NCBI RefSeq assembly: GCF_009741445.1
Contig: NZ_CP046507.1
Coordinates: forward strand, 2,046,001 to 2,110,000
Source: Mycobacterium avium subsp. avium
Lineage (GTDB): Bacteria; Actinomycetota; Actinomycetes; Mycobacteriales; Mycobacteriaceae
Length of the DNA: 64,000 bases
Reading direction: 5' to 3'
In this document: one piece after another, positions 36,512-47,088 of the stretch
How positions within the stretch are numbered: the first letter of the stretch is position 1
How the letters are laid out: the number at the start of each line of letters is the position of its first letter
Position numbers and translations under genes: made by a program
The notes under the pieces: generated by a model
Databases searched by the model: none
What the model was told of the DNA's origin: nothing
What the model saw: the letters and a program-made list of their open reading frames with translations, nothing else

Positions 36512-37939
36512 TCAGGGGGCGGCGAACTCGCGCAGCCGCCCGGCCAGGGCCAGCGGAACGCGCGCCTTGATCCGGGTGCCCTCGGCGTTGTGCTCCTCCT
36601 GCTGCACCCGCCCGTCGGCGTGCAGCCGGGCCACCAGGTCGCCGCGGTGATACGGGATCACCACGTCCACGGCGGCCTCGGCCGGAACCGCCAGCTCGGC
36701 GATCCGGCGGCGCAGGCCGTCGATGCCGTCCCCGGTGGCCGCGGACACGAACACCGCGCCGGGCAGGGCGTGCCGCAGCTTGGCCAGCGCCACGTCGCCG
36801 GCGGCGTCGGTCTTGTTCACCACCAGCAGCTCGGGCGGCGGATCGCCGTGATGGTCGGCGATGACCTCGGAGATCACCTGGTGCACGGCGTCGATCTGGG
36901 CCAGCGGGTTGACGTCGGAGCCGTCGACGACGTGCACCAGCAAATCGGCGTCGACGACCTCCTCCAGGGTGGAGCGGAACGCCTCGACCAGCTGGGTGGG
37001 CAGGTGCCGGACGAAGCCGACGGTGTCGGTGAGCACGAACGCCCGGCCGTCGTCCCATTCGGCGCGCCGGGTGGTGGGCTCCAGGGTGGCGAACAGGGCG
37101 TCCTGCACCAGCACGCCCGCCCCGGTCAGCGCGTTGAGCAGGCTGGACTTGCCGGCGTTGGTGTAGCCGACGATGGCGATCGAGGGCACGTCGCTGTGCA
37201 GCCGGCGGCTGCGCTGGGTGTCGCGGACCTGCTTCATGTCCTTGATCTCGCGGCGCAGCTTGGCCATCCGCTCGCGGATGCGGCGCCGATCGGTTTCGAT
37301 CTTGGTCTCACCGGGACCGCGCAGCCCCACGCCTCCCCCGCTGCCGCCGGCGCGGCCACCGGCCTGCCGGGACATCGACTCGCCCCAGCCGCGCAGCCGC
37401 GGCAGCATGTACTCCATCTGGGCCAGCGACACGTGCGCCTTGCCCTCCCGGCTGGTGGCGTGCTGGGCGAAGATATCGAGGATCAGCGCGGTGCGGTCGA
37501 TCACCTTGACCTTCACCGCCTTTTCCAGCGCGGTCAGCTGCGCCGGGGACAGTTCGCCGTCGCAGATCACGGTGTCGGCGCCGGTGGCCAGCACCACGTC
37601 GCGCAGCTCGGCCGCCTTGCCCGAGCCGATGTAGGTCGACGGGTCGGGCTTGTCGCGGCGCTGGATCAGCCCCTCGAGCACCTGGGAGCCGGCCGTCTCG
37701 GCCAGCGCGGCCAGCTCGGCCATGCTGGCCCGGCTGTCGGCGGCGGTGCCGTCGGTCCACACACCGACCAGCACCACCCGTTCCAGCCGCAGCTGGCGGT
37801 ATTCGACCTCGGAGATGTCGGTGAGCTCGGTGGACAGGCCGGCGACGCGGCGCAGCGCCGACCGGTCTTCCAGGGCGAGTTCGCCGGTGCTCGGCTCCGT
37901 GATGGCCGGAGCGTCGTCGCGGAATTCGGGATGTGTCAT
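36512..37939 (-). CDS. hflX: ribosome-associated GTPase HflX
   Basis: A 475-residue GTPase. N-terminal HflX domain (VGVWTDGTAADSRASMAELA to GRGGVGLRGPGETKIE region), linker GPGETKIETDRRRIRERM, then the G domain: G1 GYTNAGKSSLLNAL, G3 DTVGFVRHLP, G4 NKTD. HflX splits stalled or stressed 70S ribosomes and is linked to macrolide tolerance in mycobacteria. ATG 37939 is preferred; the in-frame GTG at 37960 lies inside a hairpin. Downstream of dapF (46 bases). Equivalent of Rv2725c. Confidence 0.93.
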   Translation of the reverse strand: MTHPEFRDDAPAITEPSTGELALEDRSALRRVAGLSTELTDISEVEYRQLRLERVVLVGVWTDGTAADSRASMAELAALAETAGSQVLEGLIQRRDKPDPSTYIGSGKAAELRDVVLATGADTVICDGELSPAQLTALEKAVKVKVIDRTALILDIFAQHATSREGKAHVSLAQMEYMLPRLRGWGESMSRQAGGRAGGSGGGVGLRGPGETKIETDRRRIRERMAKLRREIKDMKQVRDTQRSRRLHSDVPSIAIVGYTNAGKSSLLNALTGAGVLVQDALFATLEPTTRRAEWDDGRAFVLTDTVGFVRHLPTQLVEAFRSTLEEVVDADLLVHVVDGSDVNPLAQIDAVHQVISEVIADHHGDPPPELLVVNKTDAAGDVALAKLRHALPGAVFVSAATGDGIDGLRRRIAELAVPAEAAVDVVIPYHRGDLVARLHADGRVQQEEHNAEGTRIKARVPLALAGRLREFAAP

Positions 37940-37955
37940 AGGCAATAAGAGATGA

Positions 37956-37979
37956 TGCACGCAACCTCGGTGGCGTGCA
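37956..37979 (-). promoter_or_regulatory. hairpin just upstream of hflX
   Basis: TGCACGC (37973-37979 read on minus) and GCGTGCA (37956-37962) form a 7-bp stem in the 46-base dapF-hflX gap, followed by the T-rich TCATCTCTTATTGCC and the ATG. It could act as a dapF terminator or an hflX attenuator. Confidence 0.3.
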
Positions 37980-37985
37980 CCTGAA

Positions 37986-38870
37986 TTAACGCTGCGCTTG
38001 CTGCCACCATTCCTCGCTGATTTCGCCGTGGGCCACCAGCACCGACGGCCCGCGCAGGTAGCTGGTGGCGTCGGTGACGGTGACGACGACGTCGCCGCCC
38101 GGTACCCGCACGGTCAGGGTGCCGGTGTCGGCGCCGGCGGCGGTCAGCGCGGCGACGGCGGCCGCGACGGTTCCGGTGCCGCAGGAGCGCGTCTCGCCCA
38201 CGCCGCGCTCGTGCACCCGCATGTGCACCACCCCGGCCGCCGGTGCGGTGAGGACCTCGACGTTGACCCCGTCCGGGAACTGGGCGGCATCGAAGCTCAC
38301 CGGCGCGGCGACGTCCAGCGCGGCCAGCTCGTCGACGCTCAGCTCGGGGTCCAGGCAGGCCAGGTGGGGGTTGCCCACGTCGACCGCCAGGCCGGCGAAC
38401 CGCCGGCCCCCCACGGTCGCCTCGAAGGCCTTGCCCCCGCTGCCCAGCGTGTTGGCCTTGCCCATGTCGACGCTGACGTCGGCGCCGGTCGCGTCGGCGG
38501 CGTGCACGGTGACCGGCCGGGGGCCGGCCAGCGACCCGACCACGAATTCGTCGCGGGTCTCCAGCCCGCTGGCGCGCAGATAGTGCGCGAAGACCCGCAC
38601 GCCGTTGCCGCACATCTGGGCCACCGAGCCGTCCGCGTTGCGGTAGTCCATGTACCAGTCGCCGGCGGCCACGCCGTCGGGCAGCCGGTCCAGCACGCCG
38701 GCCGCGGCGGCGGCGCCGGCGGTGGTGACCCGCAGCACCCCGTCGGCGCCCAGCCCGCGCCGCCGGTCGCACAGCGCGGCCACGCCCGCCGCGGTCAGGC
38801 GCAGCTCGGCCGGCGGGTCGCACAGCAGCACAAAGTCGTTCTCGGTGCCGTGGCCCTTCGCGAATTTCAC
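37986..38870 (-). CDS. dapF: diaminopimelate epimerase
   Basis: Converts LL- to meso-diaminopimelate for lysine and peptidoglycan. The 294 residues contain both active-site cysteines: [13 protein letters not shown] (about residue 87) and [14 protein letters not shown] (about 225), plus the N-terminal [12 protein letters not shown]. Length is normal for mycobacteria. Four bases downstream of miaA on the same strand, so miaA-dapF(-hflX) form an operon. dapA is also in this window (60.4 kb). Equivalent of Rv2726c. Confidence 0.97.
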   Translation of the reverse strand: MKFAKGHGTENDFVLLCDPPAELRLTAAGVAALCDRRRGLGADGVLRVTTAGAAAAAGVLDRLPDGVAAGDWYMDYRNADGSVAQMCGNGVRVFAHYLRASGLETRDEFVVGSLAGPRPVTVHAADATGADVSVDMGKANTLGSGGKAFEATVGGRRFAGLAVDVGNPHLACLDPELSVDELAALDVAAPVSFDAAQFPDGVNVEVLTAPAAGVVHMRVHERGVGETRSCGTGTVAAAVAALTAAGADTGTLTVRVPGGDVVVTVTDATSYLRGPSVLVAHGEISEEWWQQAQR

Positions 38871-38874
38871 CTGC

Positions 38875-39819
38875 TCAGGATACGTGGCGCCAGGCCTCCA
38901 GGGCGGCGTCGGCGAGGCGGGGCGGGCTGCAGGCGCCGGCGTCGAGCCAGCGCACCCGGTGGTCGCGCCGAAACCAGGACCGCTGCCGGCGCACGTAGCG
39001 GCGGGTGCCCGCGTAGGTCTGCTCGCGGGCCTGCCGCAGCTGCTCGTCGCCGCCGCCGGCGTCGAGCGCGGCGATCACCTGCGCGTAGCCCAGGGCGCGC
39101 GCGGCGGTGACCCCGTCGCGCAGCCCCCGCCCGAGCAGCCCGGTCACCTCCGCCACCAGGCCCTGCTCGAACATCGCGTCGGTGCGCCGGGCCAGCCGCT
39201 CGTCGAGAACGGTTGTGTCGCAATCCAATCCGATGATGACGGTGTCCCAGCGCGGCGCGCCGATCCGCGGCGCGGACGCGGCGAACGGCCGGCCGGTCAG
39301 CTCGATGACCTCCAGCGCCCGCACCGTGCGCCGGGCGTCGGTGGGCAGGATGGCCGCGGCGGCCGCGGGATCGCGGCGGGCCAGCTCGGCGTGCAGCTCG
39401 CCCACCCCGGCCTCGGCCAGCCGCCGCTCCCAGCGCGCCCGCACCCGCGGATCGGTGGCCGGGAACGACCAGTCGTCGAGCAGCGACTGGATGTAGAGCA
39501 TGGAGCCGCCCACGATGATCGGCACCGCGCCGGCGGCCAGGATGGCCTCGATGTCGGCCGCGGCGGCGCGCTGATAGCGGGCGACGGTCGCGGTCTGGGT
39601 GACGTCGAGGACGTCGAGCTGGTGGTGCGGGATGCCGCGGCGGGCGTCGACGGGCAGCTTGGCGGTGCCGATGTCCATCCCGCGGTAGAGCTGCATCGCG
39701 TCGGCGTTGACGATCTCGGCGCCGAGTGGCCCGAGCCGTTCGGCGACGTCCAGCGCCAGCTGGGACTTGCCGGTGCCGGTGGGGCCGATGATCGCCAGTG
39801 GCCGCACGGCCGCCGTCAC
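38875..39819 (-). CDS. miaA: tRNA dimethylallyltransferase
   Basis: A 314-residue enzyme adding the dimethylallyl group to A37 of tRNAs that read UNN codons. P-loop [20 protein letters not shown] (residues 10-29), [20 protein letters not shown] (substrate and catalytic region), and the tRNA-contact segment [13 protein letters not shown]. The partner enzyme miaB, which completes the ms2i6A modification, is 4 kb away. ATG overlaps the stop of the LigB-like gene by four bases (ATGA). Equivalent of Rv2727c. Confidence 0.96.
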   Translation of the reverse strand: MTAAVRPLAIIGPTGTGKSQLALDVAERLGPLGAEIVNADAMQLYRGMDIGTAKLPVDARRGIPHHQLDVLDVTQTATVARYQRAAAADIEAILAAGAVPIIVGGSMLYIQSLLDDWSFPATDPRVRARWERRLAEAGVGELHAELARRDPAAAAAILPTDARRTVRALEVIELTGRPFAASAPRIGAPRWDTVIIGLDCDTTVLDERLARRTDAMFEQGLVAEVTGLLGRGLRDGVTAARALGYAQVIAALDAGGGDEQLRQAREQTYAGTRRYVRRQRSWFRRDHRVRWLDAGACSPPRLADAALEAWRHVS

Positions 39820-40514
39820 AGCTGCCAGGCACCGGCGAAGTAGCCCACCCCGTAGGGCGCCCCCCGGTAGAGCTCCTTGGCCGAGCGCGGCCCCGGCTCG
39901 GCCAGCCCGGCCAGCACCCCGAAGGCGACCCGGCCCAGGATCTGGCCCGGCAGGCGGCGCAGCGCGGCGATGTCACCGCCGGCCAGCGCGTCGTCCAGGG
40001 CCTGCTGCGCGGCGGCGTCGCCGGGGTGGTGACCGCCGGGGGCGGCCGGGGTCAGGGTGTTCGCGCCGTCGGCCACCACCAGCACCCCGACCGGTTCGGG
40101 CAGTGCGTCCAGCTCGGCGCGCAACTGCCGGCCGCGGCGCACGGCGGTGTCGGCGTCGTGGTCGGCGCGATAGATGCGGGCCCGCGCGGCGGCCCGCGGC
40201 TGGACCTGGCGGCGAAGCCAGCCGCCCAGCAGCACGCACAGCGGGAGTGCGGCCGGGGCCGCCTCGGCCCGGCCGTCGGCCGGCGGGGACAGCCGGACCG
40301 GCACGTCCATCCCGAATCCGGCGAAGGTGCCCACCGCGTCGTCACCCAGCTCCTGGTCGGCGGCGCCGGTCCCGACGATCAGCCAGCGATCGGGCAGCAA
40401 CGCGGCCGCCGCGAGCGTCGCGGCGCTCAGCTCAGCCAGCTCGTCGGCGGCGGTTCCGGCGAGCTCGGGGACGAGCACCGGCGCCGACGGGACGATGGCG
40501 ATGACGCTCAGCAC
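39816..40514 (-). CDS. LigB/Memo-like class III extradiol dioxygenase-fold protein
   Basis: A 232-residue protein, Ala-rich, with an early strand [43 protein letters not shown] and [20 protein letters not shown]. The pattern fits the LigB/Memo fold, but metal-binding histidines at the usual places are not obvious, so enzyme activity is doubtful. Its TGA overlaps the miaA ATG, so it is translationally coupled to a tRNA-modification gene. Equivalent of Rv2728c, annotated hypothetical. Confidence 0.7.
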   Translation of the reverse strand: MLSVIAIVPSAPVLVPELAGTAADELAELSAATLAAAALLPDRWLIVGTGAADQELGDDAVGTFAGFGMDVPVRLSPPADGRAEAAPAALPLCVLLGGWLRRQVQPRAAARARIYRADHDADTAVRRGRQLRAELDALPEPVGVLVVADGANTLTPAAPGGHHPGDAAAQQALDDALAGGDIAALRRLPGQILGRVAFGVLAGLAEPGPRSAKELYRGAPYGVGYFAGAWQL

Positions 40515-40548
40515 GCCACCAAACTAACGCGGCCCGGCGCGCCCGGGC

Positions 40549-41535
40549 TCACCACCGGGAGCTGTCGGCCACCAGCAGCCGGCCGCTGAACGGACCGGTG
40601 TCGTCGTCGTCAGCGGCGACGTCGGCGGCGGTGTCACGGGCTTTTCGCGGGGCGCTGCCCGGGCCGGGCTCGGGCCGGTTGATGCTGGCGGCCTCGCCGC
40701 GGGCCAGCGCGATGGTCGCGACGATCACCACCGCGACGGCGCCGACCAGCACGAACGCCTTGAGACCGTGCGCGTTGAGCGTCTCGTCGAGCACCAGCAC
40801 GCCGAGCAGCCCGGCCACCACCGGCTTGGCCACCGTCATCGTCGGCAGTGAGGCGGTCAGCGCGCCGGCGCGAAACGCCGATTGCTGGAAGATCATCCCG
40901 GTCAGCGCCACCAGCAGCCAGGGCACGAACTCCGGCGAGGTCAGCACACCGACCAGGCTGTGCTCGGACATCTCGACCACACCCTTGGTCAGCACCGCGA
41001 ACAGCGCCAGCGACGAACCCGCGACCACCGCCAGCAGCACCGCCGCGAACGGGCTGCCGGCCGACCTGCGCGCCGCCACCACGCAGGCCACCAGCACCGG
41101 CACCATGACCAGGGCCACGATCGCCCAAATGTGCAGCGGGGCGCGCTGCTTGCCGGACGCGGGGTCGCCGACGATGATCACCACGGCCAGGGCGGCGGCC
41201 AGAATCAGCGCCCACGCCCACTCCCGCGGTTTGATCCGCTGGTGGGCCAGCCGCGCGTAGAGGGGCAGGGCGAACAGCAGCGCCGTCACCTGCAGGGCGG
41301 TCACCAGCACCACCGACCCCCAGGCCAGCGCGGCGGCCTGCAGGCTGTAGTTGGTGATCGCGGCCAGGCCGCCCAGCCACCAGCGCGTGTCGCGCAGCGA
41401 CATGCGGAACAGTTCGAGGTGGCCCACCGGTTTGTCGGTGATCTCGTGCGCGGAGCGCTGGCGGATCACGTCGCCGACCGCGGAGGCCAACGCCGCGCAC
41501 AGGGCGATCAACGCAGCGACATCAACCTTCGACAT
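40549..41535 (-). CDS. EamA/DMT-like integral membrane protein
   Basis: A 328-residue membrane protein with about nine or ten hydrophobic helices in two halves (VAALIALCAALASAVGDVIR at the start, TVAKPVVAGLLGVLVLDETL late), as in EamA drug/metabolite transporters. The C-terminal 45 residues are hydrophilic and poorly conserved. Substrate unknown. GCGGAGG precedes the ATG. Separated by 34 bases from the LigB-like gene, so possibly the first gene of the miaA-dapF operon. Equivalent of Rv2729c. Confidence 0.82.
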   Translation of the reverse strand: MSKVDVAALIALCAALASAVGDVIRQRSAHEITDKPVGHLELFRMSLRDTRWWLGGLAAITNYSLQAAALAWGSVVLVTALQVTALLFALPLYARLAHQRIKPREWAWALILAAALAVVIIVGDPASGKQRAPLHIWAIVALVMVPVLVACVVAARRSAGSPFAAVLLAVVAGSSLALFAVLTKGVVEMSEHSLVGVLTSPEFVPWLLVALTGMIFQQSAFRAGALTASLPTMTVAKPVVAGLLGVLVLDETLNAHGLKAFVLVGAVAVVIVATIALARGEAASINRPEPGPGSAPRKARDTAADVAADDDDTGPFSGRLLVADSSRW

Positions 41536-41928
41536 GTTCCGACCCCTCCGCCTCGCGACCCGTCCGGACTAGCTTTCCCCGAGGCGCAAGCAAATGCACG
41601 CACAATTCGCGTTCAGTTCAACTACAAATTCATGACGTTCCACACGTTGGCGGACCGCGTCCCAAGGTGATCACTCGATTATTACTTCAGCAATCTATGT
41701 AGCCGCTTGGATAACTCTAAGAGAACGTCACAGGGAGCCGGCGGGCGTTCTTCGGTGGAATGCCAAGGTGGCGGCGAGCGGCGGGGCAAGCTGCTTGAAT
41801 ACTGTTAAGCAGCTGCTGGGAAAACCTGGATCGGTCATCCGCGGCTGCAGGAGACGGTGCCGCCACGCGCGGCAGGCGCGCGGGACGTGGACCGCGCGGA
41901 CGGGTGCGAAAGGTGTAGTGACGAGCGC
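41536..41928. other. 393-base intergenic region with an AT-rich core and a hairpin
   Basis: Divergent gap between the DMT-like and DUF349 genes. Bases about 41600-41740 are AT-rich for this genome and must contain promoters; GGATAACTCTAAG (from 41710) is a candidate plus-strand -10 region. AGCTGCTT (41789-41796) and AAGCAGCT (41807-41814) form an 8-bp stem. I see no convincing open frame; M. tuberculosis annotates a hypothetical gene (Rv2730) here. A small RNA is possible but unsupported. Confidence 0.4.
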
Positions 41929-43263
41929 ATGACGGGTGACCAGCCTCGCGACGATTCGGCTCGGCCTGCGCCGCGCCCGGGTCCGCGACCCGGTCCCCGG
42001 CCCGTGAGCGCGGGGCGCCCGGCCGCCCACCCGGTGGTGGTGCCGCCGCCGCCCAGCGACCCGCACCGGTTCGGGCGGGTGGACGACGACGGCACGGTGT
42101 GGCTGATCAGCGCGGCCGGCGAGCGCGTCGTCGGCTCCTGGCAGGCCGGCGACCGGGAGGCCGCGTTCGCCCACTTCGGCCGGCGGTTCGACGACCTGGC
42201 CACCGAGGTCACCCTGATGGAGGAGCGGCTGGCGTCCGGGACCGGGGATGCGCGCAAGATCAAGGCGCACGCCTCCGAGCTGGCCGAGGCGCTGCCGACG
42301 GCGACGGTGCTGGGCGACATCGATGCGCTCGCGGCCCGGCTGGCCAGCATCGCCGAACAGGCCGAGGCGGCCGTCGCCGCCGAGCGCTCGCGGCGCGAGG
42401 AGCATCGGGCCGCGCAGACCGCCCGTAAGGAGGCGCTGGCCGCCGAGGCCGAGGAGCTGGCCGCCAACTCGACGCAGTGGAAGGCCGCCGGCGACCGGCT
42501 GCGCGCGATCCTCGACGAGTGGAAGACCATCACCGGCCTGGACCGCCGGGTGGACGATGCGCTGTGGAAGCGCTACAGCGCGGCCCGGGAGGCCTTCAAC
42601 CGGCGGCGGGGCGCCCATTTCGCCGAGTTGGACCGGGAACGCTCGAGCATCCGCCAGGCCAAGGAGCGGCTGTGCGAGCGGGCCGAGGAGCTGTCCGGAT
42701 CGACGGACTGGACGGCCACCAGCGCGGAATTCCGCAAGCTGCTGGCCGAATGGAAGGCGGCCGGCCGCGCGGCCCGGGAGGTCGACGACGCGCTGTGGCG
42801 GCGGTTCAAGCAGGCCCAGGACGTGTTCTTCACCGCGCGCAACGCCGCGACGGCGGAGAAGGACGCGGAGTTGCGCGCCAACGCCGCCGCCAAGGAGGCG
42901 CTGCTGGCCGAGGCGGAGAAACTGGACACCGGCAACCACGACGCCGCCCGGGCGGCGCTGCGCGCGATCGCCGAGAAGTGGGATGCGATCGGCAAGGTGC
43001 CGCGGGAGCGCTCCGCCGAGCTGGAGCGCCGGCTGCGCGCGGTGGAGAAGAAGGTGCGCGAGGCCGGCGACGCGGGCTGGTCCGACCCGCAGGCGCAGGC
43101 CCGGGCCGAGCAGTTCCAGGCCCGCGCCGAGCAGTACGAACAGCAGGCCCGCAAGGCCGCCGCGGCGGGCCGCACCAAGGAGGCCGAGGAGGCGCGGGCC
43201 AACGCCGAGCAGTGGCGGCAGTGGGCGCAGGCGGCGGTCGAGGCGCTGTCCCGTAAGCCCTGA
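41929..43263 (+). CDS. DUF349 coiled-coil protein
   Basis: A 444-residue highly charged protein. A Pro-rich N-terminus ([15 protein letters not shown]) is followed by repeated DUF349 modules: about 75 residues each, containing [37 protein letters not shown] and [19 protein letters not shown]. It is mostly alpha-helical, ending in Ala/Glu/Arg-rich coiled coil (about 340-444). Function unknown (Rv2731). ATG 41929 matches the M. tuberculosis N-terminus; a GTG at 41857 is unlikely. Confidence 0.85.
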   Translation: MTGDQPRDDSARPAPRPGPRPGPRPVSAGRPAAHPVVVPPPPSDPHRFGRVDDDGTVWLISAAGERVVGSWQAGDREAAFAHFGRRFDDLATEVTLMEERLASGTGDARKIKAHASELAEALPTATVLGDIDALAARLASIAEQAEAAVAAERSRREEHRAAQTARKEALAAEAEELAANSTQWKAAGDRLRAILDEWKTITGLDRRVDDALWKRYSAAREAFNRRRGAHFAELDRERSSIRQAKERLCERAEELSGSTDWTATSAEFRKLLAEWKAAGRAAREVDDALWRRFKQAQDVFFTARNAATAEKDAELRANAAAKEALLAEAEKLDTGNHDAARAALRAIAEKWDAIGKVPRERSAELERRLRAVEKKVREAGDAGWSDPQAQARAEQFQARAEQYEQQARKAAAAGRTKEAEEARANAEQWRQWAQAAVEALSRKP

Positions 43264-43272
43264 CCGCCGGCG

Positions 43273-43872
43273 TCAGGTCCCGGCGGCGGGATCCTCGGGC
43301 TTGGGCAGATCGTCGAGCAGGGTGGTCGACTGCTGTTGCGCGGCGACCCGGCGGCGCTGCTCCTCGGCGGCGAGCTGCACGATGGTGCGCGACCACACCA
43401 CCCGGGCCCACTGGTAGATGAGCACCAGCACGGTGATCCAGGCGACGATCAGGCCCCACCCCGGCCCGGGATGCCCGGCGGGCACGGTCTGCCGCGACCA
43501 GATCGCCAGCATCCCCGCGGCGCCGGCAATCGCGGTGCCCGCCAACGCAATCCAGGCCAGCGCCCAGCGCCGGGTCACCAGCGCCAGCGTCGAGAAGCCC
43601 ACGCCGAACACCAGCGCCAGCCAGCCGAACACCCGCGACGGCAGGGCCACCGCGGCGGCGCCCGCGTCGTGGGTGCCGAACAACACGTCCCAGCCGCGCA
43701 CGTCGCCGGTGTGCGGCAGGATGAACGACCCCAGCAGCACGAACACCAGGATCGACACCACGAAGCCGCGGGCGCCGGGGTCGATGCCGCCGGCCACCCG
43801 CCGTTCGGCGGCCTCGATCTCGGTGCGCAGCGCGCCCAGCTGGGGGTCGTCGTGGTTGCGGTCGTCGTTCAT
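43273..43872 (-). CDS. conserved membrane protein
   Basis: A 199-residue protein with four hydrophobic helices ([77 protein letters not shown]) and hydrophilic ends. No family function recognised; equivalent of Rv2732c. Its ATG overlaps the miaB stop (ATGA), so it is translated with miaB. Convergent with the DUF349 gene, 9 bases apart. Confidence 0.8.
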   Translation of the reverse strand: MNDDRNHDDPQLGALRTEIEAAERRVAGGIDPGARGFVVSILVFVLLGSFILPHTGDVRGWDVLFGTHDAGAAAVALPSRVFGWLALVFGVGFSTLALVTRRWALAWIALAGTAIAGAAGMLAIWSRQTVPAGHPGPGWGLIVAWITVLVLIYQWARVVWSRTIVQLAAEEQRRRVAAQQQSTTLLDDLPKPEDPAAGT

Positions 43873-45374
43873 GAGGCACATCCAACGGGTTGGGCCGGGC
43901 CGGCCGGCGGCCCGACGGCGGGCATGCCGAGACCGACGCCGCGCGGGCGCCGGCCGGCGGCGTGCGCGTCACCGGCCCGGGTGCGGCGATGGCGGAGGAT
44001 GCCGGCGTCGGCGATCAGGTGGTGGGGTGCGGCCCCGGTGATGACCGTGGTGACCAGGTCGCCGGGGCGCACCCGGTCGTCGGCGGTGAAGTGCACCAGC
44101 CGGCCGTCGCGGGCGCGTCCGCTCATCCGGGCGGTGGCGCTGTCCTTGCGCCCCTCCCCCGTGGCGACCAGCAGCTCGACGGTCTGGCCGACCAGGGCCT
44201 GGTTGCCCTGCAGCGAGATCGACTCCTGCAGCTCGACGAGGCGCTCATAGCGTTCCTGCACAACGGCTTTCGGGATCTGCCCGTCGAGCTCGGCGGCCGG
44301 GGTGCCGGGCCGCTTGGAGTACTGGAAGGTGAAGGCGGCCGCGAACCGGGCCCGGCGCACCACGTCCAGGGTGGCCGCGAAGTCCTCTTCGGTCTCGCCG
44401 GGGAACCCGACGATCAGGTCGGTGGTGATGGCGGCGTGCGGCATGGCGGCCCGGACCCGGTCGATGATGCCGAGGAAACGCTCGGCCCGATACGAGCGCC
44501 GCATCGCGCGCAGCACCCGGTCGGAGCCGGACTGCAGCGGCATGTGCAGGGCGGGGCACACGTTCGGGGTCTGCGCCATGGCCTCGATGACGTCGTCGGT
44601 GAACTCGGCCGGATGCGGCGAGGTGAACCGCACCCGTTCCAGCCCGTCGATCTCGCCGCAGGCCCGCAACAGCCGGGCGAACGCGCCGCGGTCGCGGGGC
44701 AGCGCCGGGTCGGCGAAGGACACCCCGTAGGCGTTGACGTTCTGACCCAGCAGCGTGACCTCGAGGACGCCGTCGGCCACCAGGGACCTGACCTCGGCCA
44801 GGATGTCGTCGGGACTGCGGTCGACCTCCTTGCCGCGCAGCGACGGGACGATGCAGAACGTGCAGCTGTTGTTGCAGCCAACCGAGATGGAAACCCAAGC
44901 AGCATAAGCGGATTCGCGCGCACTGGGCAGCGACGAGGGGAACTGCTGCAGCGCCTCGGCGATCTCCACCTGGGCGGCCTTGTTGTGCCGGGCCCGCTCC
45001 AGCAGGGTGGGCAGCGACCCGATGTTGTGGGTGCCGAACACGACGTCGACCCAGGGCGCCCGGCGCAGCACGGCCTCGCGGTCCTTCTGGGCCAGGCAGC
45101 CACCGACCGCGATCTGCATCTCCGGGTTGCCCCGCTTGCGCGGCGCCAGGTGGCTGAGGTTGCCGTACAGCTTGTTGTCGGCGTTCTCCCGGACCGCGCA
45201 GGTGTTGAACACCACCACGTCGGCGACCTCAGCCCCCTCGGCGGCCCGCCGGTAGCCGGCCGCCTCCAGCAGACCCGCCAGCCGCTCGGAGTCGTGCACG
45301 TTCATCTGGCAGCCGTAGGTGCGCACCTGATAGGTGCGCACCCCCGATACATCCCGGGCCACCGTCGAAGTCAC
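43869..45374 (-). CDS. miaB: tRNA-2-methylthio-N6-dimethylallyladenosine synthase
   Basis: A 501-residue radical-SAM methylthiotransferase that turns i6A37 into ms2i6A37. UPF0004 domain cysteines are in [26 protein letters not shown] and [10 protein letters not shown]; the radical SAM cluster is CNNSCTFC. The C-terminal TRAM domain ends near residue 440, with a variable Arg/Pro-rich tail. GTG 45374 is used, with TACCAT (minus strand, 45381-45386) 6 bases upstream (leaderless-type); a longer frame from 45422 is unlikely. recX lies 51 bases upstream. Confidence 0.95.
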   Translation of the reverse strand: MTSTVARDVSGVRTYQVRTYGCQMNVHDSERLAGLLEAAGYRRAAEGAEVADVVVFNTCAVRENADNKLYGNLSHLAPRKRGNPEMQIAVGGCLAQKDREAVLRRAPWVDVVFGTHNIGSLPTLLERARHNKAAQVEIAEALQQFPSSLPSARESAYAAWVSISVGCNNSCTFCIVPSLRGKEVDRSPDDILAEVRSLVADGVLEVTLLGQNVNAYGVSFADPALPRDRGAFARLLRACGEIDGLERVRFTSPHPAEFTDDVIEAMAQTPNVCPALHMPLQSGSDRVLRAMRRSYRAERFLGIIDRVRAAMPHAAITTDLIVGFPGETEEDFAATLDVVRRARFAAAFTFQYSKRPGTPAAELDGQIPKAVVQERYERLVELQESISLQGNQALVGQTVELLVATGEGRKDSATARMSGRARDGRLVHFTADDRVRPGDLVTTVITGAAPHHLIADAGILRHRRTRAGDAHAAGRRPRGVGLGMPAVGPPAGPAQPVGCAS

Positions 45375-45425
45375 GGGGCCATGGTACGGCGAGCGGTCCG
45401 CACGGGAGAAACCGCACGTCATCGG

Positions 45426-45947
45426 CTAGACGCGGCGGCGCTCCCGTTCGGTGGCCAGCTCGGCCAGCACCACCTCGCACGCCAGGTTCTGGCTGTAGCC
45501 GCGCCGGGCCAGCATCCCCACCAGCCGGCGGGTCACCCGCGCGTTGTCCTCCGCCAGCGTCTCGCGGCGCAGCTTGGACCGGACCAGTTGCTCGGCCCGG
45601 TCCCGCTCGGCGCCGGCGTCGATCCCGGCCAGCACGCTGGTGATCACGTCGTTGTCCACCCCCTTGGTGTGCAACTCGGCGGCCAGGGCGCGCTTGCTCT
45701 TGCCGGCATGCGCCCGCCGGGACTGCACCCACTGCTGGGCGAAGTCGGCGTCGTCGATCAGGCCGACGGCGGCCAGCCGGTCGAGCACCGCGGTGCTGAC
45801 GTCGTCGGGATAGCCCCGTTTGGCCAGCTGGCCGTGCAGCTCGGCGCGGGTGCGCGCTCGCGCGGTGAGCAGGCGCAGGCACAGGGCCCGCGCCTGCTCC
45901 TCGCGGGAGGGCTCAGAAGTCGACGGGGGCGGGCAGGACGCCGTCAT
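45426..45947 (-). CDS. recX: RecA regulatory protein RecX
   Basis: A 173-residue helical protein that inhibits RecA filament growth and activities. Family features: [20 protein letters not shown], the repeated three-helix modules with [16 protein letters not shown], and [23 protein letters not shown] 45947 lies inside recA, overlapping its last 35 bases, so recX is translationally coupled to recA. Equivalent of Rv2736c. Confidence 0.95.
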   Translation of the reverse strand: MTASCPPPSTSEPSREEQARALCLRLLTARARTRAELHGQLAKRGYPDDVSTAVLDRLAAVGLIDDADFAQQWVQSRRAHAGKSKRALAAELHTKGVDNDVITSVLAGIDAGAERDRAEQLVRSKLRRETLAEDNARVTRRLVGMLARRGYSQNLACEVVLAELATERERRRV

Positions 45948-46965
45948 CGGACAAGTCATCGGTCACGACCGCGCCAATGCCGAGCTTTTCCTTGATCTTC
46001 TTCTCGATCTCGTTGGCGACCTCGTCGTTCTCCATCAAGAAGGTGCGGGCGTTCTCCTTGCCCTGGCCGAGCTGCTCGCCCTCATAGGTGAACCAGGAAC
46101 CGGACTTGCGGATGAAGCCCTGATCCACACCCATGTCGATCAGCGAGCCCTCCCGGCTGATCCCGCGGCCGTAGAGGATGTCGAACTCGGCCTGCTTGAA
46201 CGGCGGCGACACCTTGTTCTTGACGATCTTGACCCGGGTGCGGTTGCCGACCGCGTTGGTGCCGTCCTTGAGCGTCTCGATCCGGCGCACGTCCATGCGC
46301 ACCGAGGCGTAGAACTTCAACGCCTTGCCACCCGTCGTGGTCTCCGGGCTGCCGAACATCACCCCGATCTTCTCCCGCAGCTGGTTGATGAAGATCGCGG
46401 TGGTGCCCGAATTGTTCAGCGCGCCGGTCATTTTTCGCAGCGCCTGGCTCATCAGCCGGGCCTGCAGCCCGACGTGGCTGTCCCCCATCTCGCCCTCCAG
46501 CTCGGCGCGCGGCACCAGCGCGGCCACCGAGTCGATGACCAGGATGTCCAGCGCGCCGGAGCGGATCAGCATGTCGGCGATCTCGAGCGCCTGCTCCCCC
46601 GTGTCCGGCTGGCTGACCAGCAGCGAATCGGTGTCCACGCCGAGCTTCTTGGCGTACTCGGGGTCCAGCGCGTGCTCGGCGTCGATGAACGCCGCGACAC
46701 CGCCGGCGGCCTGGGCGTTGGCCACCGCGTGCAGGGCGACGGTGGTCTTACCCGAGGATTCCGGGCCGTAGATCTCCACGACCCGGCCGCGGGGAAGGCC
46801 GCCGATGCCCAGGGCGACGTCCAGGGCGATGGATCCGGTCGGGATGACCGAGATCGGCTGACGCATCTCGTCGCCGAGACGCATCACCGAGCCTTTCCCG
46901 TAACTCTTTTCGATCTGGGCCATCGCCAGTTCGAGAGCCTTCTCGCGGTCGGGGGCTTGCGTCAT
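45913..46965 (-). CDS. recA: recombinase RecA, without intein
   Basis: A 350-residue DNA strand-exchange and LexA-coprotease ATPase. Walker [10 protein letters not shown] (about 67-75), Walker [13 protein letters not shown] (about 139-150), L1/L2 DNA loops ([33 protein letters not shown]). The frame runs through without the intein that interrupts M. tuberculosis recA (790 codons there). GGAGAGG precedes ATG 46965. Upstream: a PafBC-type promoter (47021-47043) and a LexA box (47073-47088), so dual damage control. Confidence 0.98.
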   Translation of the reverse strand: MTQAPDREKALELAMAQIEKSYGKGSVMRLGDEMRQPISVIPTGSIALDVALGIGGLPRGRVVEIYGPESSGKTTVALHAVANAQAAGGVAAFIDAEHALDPEYAKKLGVDTDSLLVSQPDTGEQALEIADMLIRSGALDILVIDSVAALVPRAELEGEMGDSHVGLQARLMSQALRKMTGALNNSGTTAIFINQLREKIGVMFGSPETTTGGKALKFYASVRMDVRRIETLKDGTNAVGNRTRVKIVKNKVSPPFKQAEFDILYGRGISREGSLIDMGVDQGFIRKSGSWFTYEGEQLGQGKENARTFLMENDEVANEIEKKIKEKLGIGAVVTDDLSDDGVLPAPVDF

Positions 46966-47020
46966 GGTGCCTCTCCTATAGTCGGTGTGTCTTCTGACCG
47001 GTATCGGTCGGTTGGCGGTG

Positions 47021-47043
47021 ACACTAGAGAAGGCCACCGACAA
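47021..47043 (-). promoter_or_regulatory. RecA-NDp (PafBC-type) promoter of recA
   Basis: Minus strand: TTGTCGGTG (47043-47035), 8 bases, TAGTGT (47026-47021). This is an exact match to the LexA-independent damage-promoter pattern, about 56 bases before the recA ATG and the same architecture as at chiZ. Confidence 0.82.
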
Positions 47044-47072
47044 GTTGACGCTGCGAACGTCCCCCACAGTAG

Positions 47073-47088
47073 CCGAACAGGTGTTCGA
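47073..47088. promoter_or_regulatory. LexA (SOS) box between recA and the FhuF-like gene
   Basis: CCGAACAGGTGTTCGA matches TCGAAC-N4-GTTCGA except the first base. It lies 108 bases from the recA start and overlaps the proposed GTG start of the divergent FhuF-like gene. A further GTTCGA half-site follows at about 47094. Confidence 0.8.
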
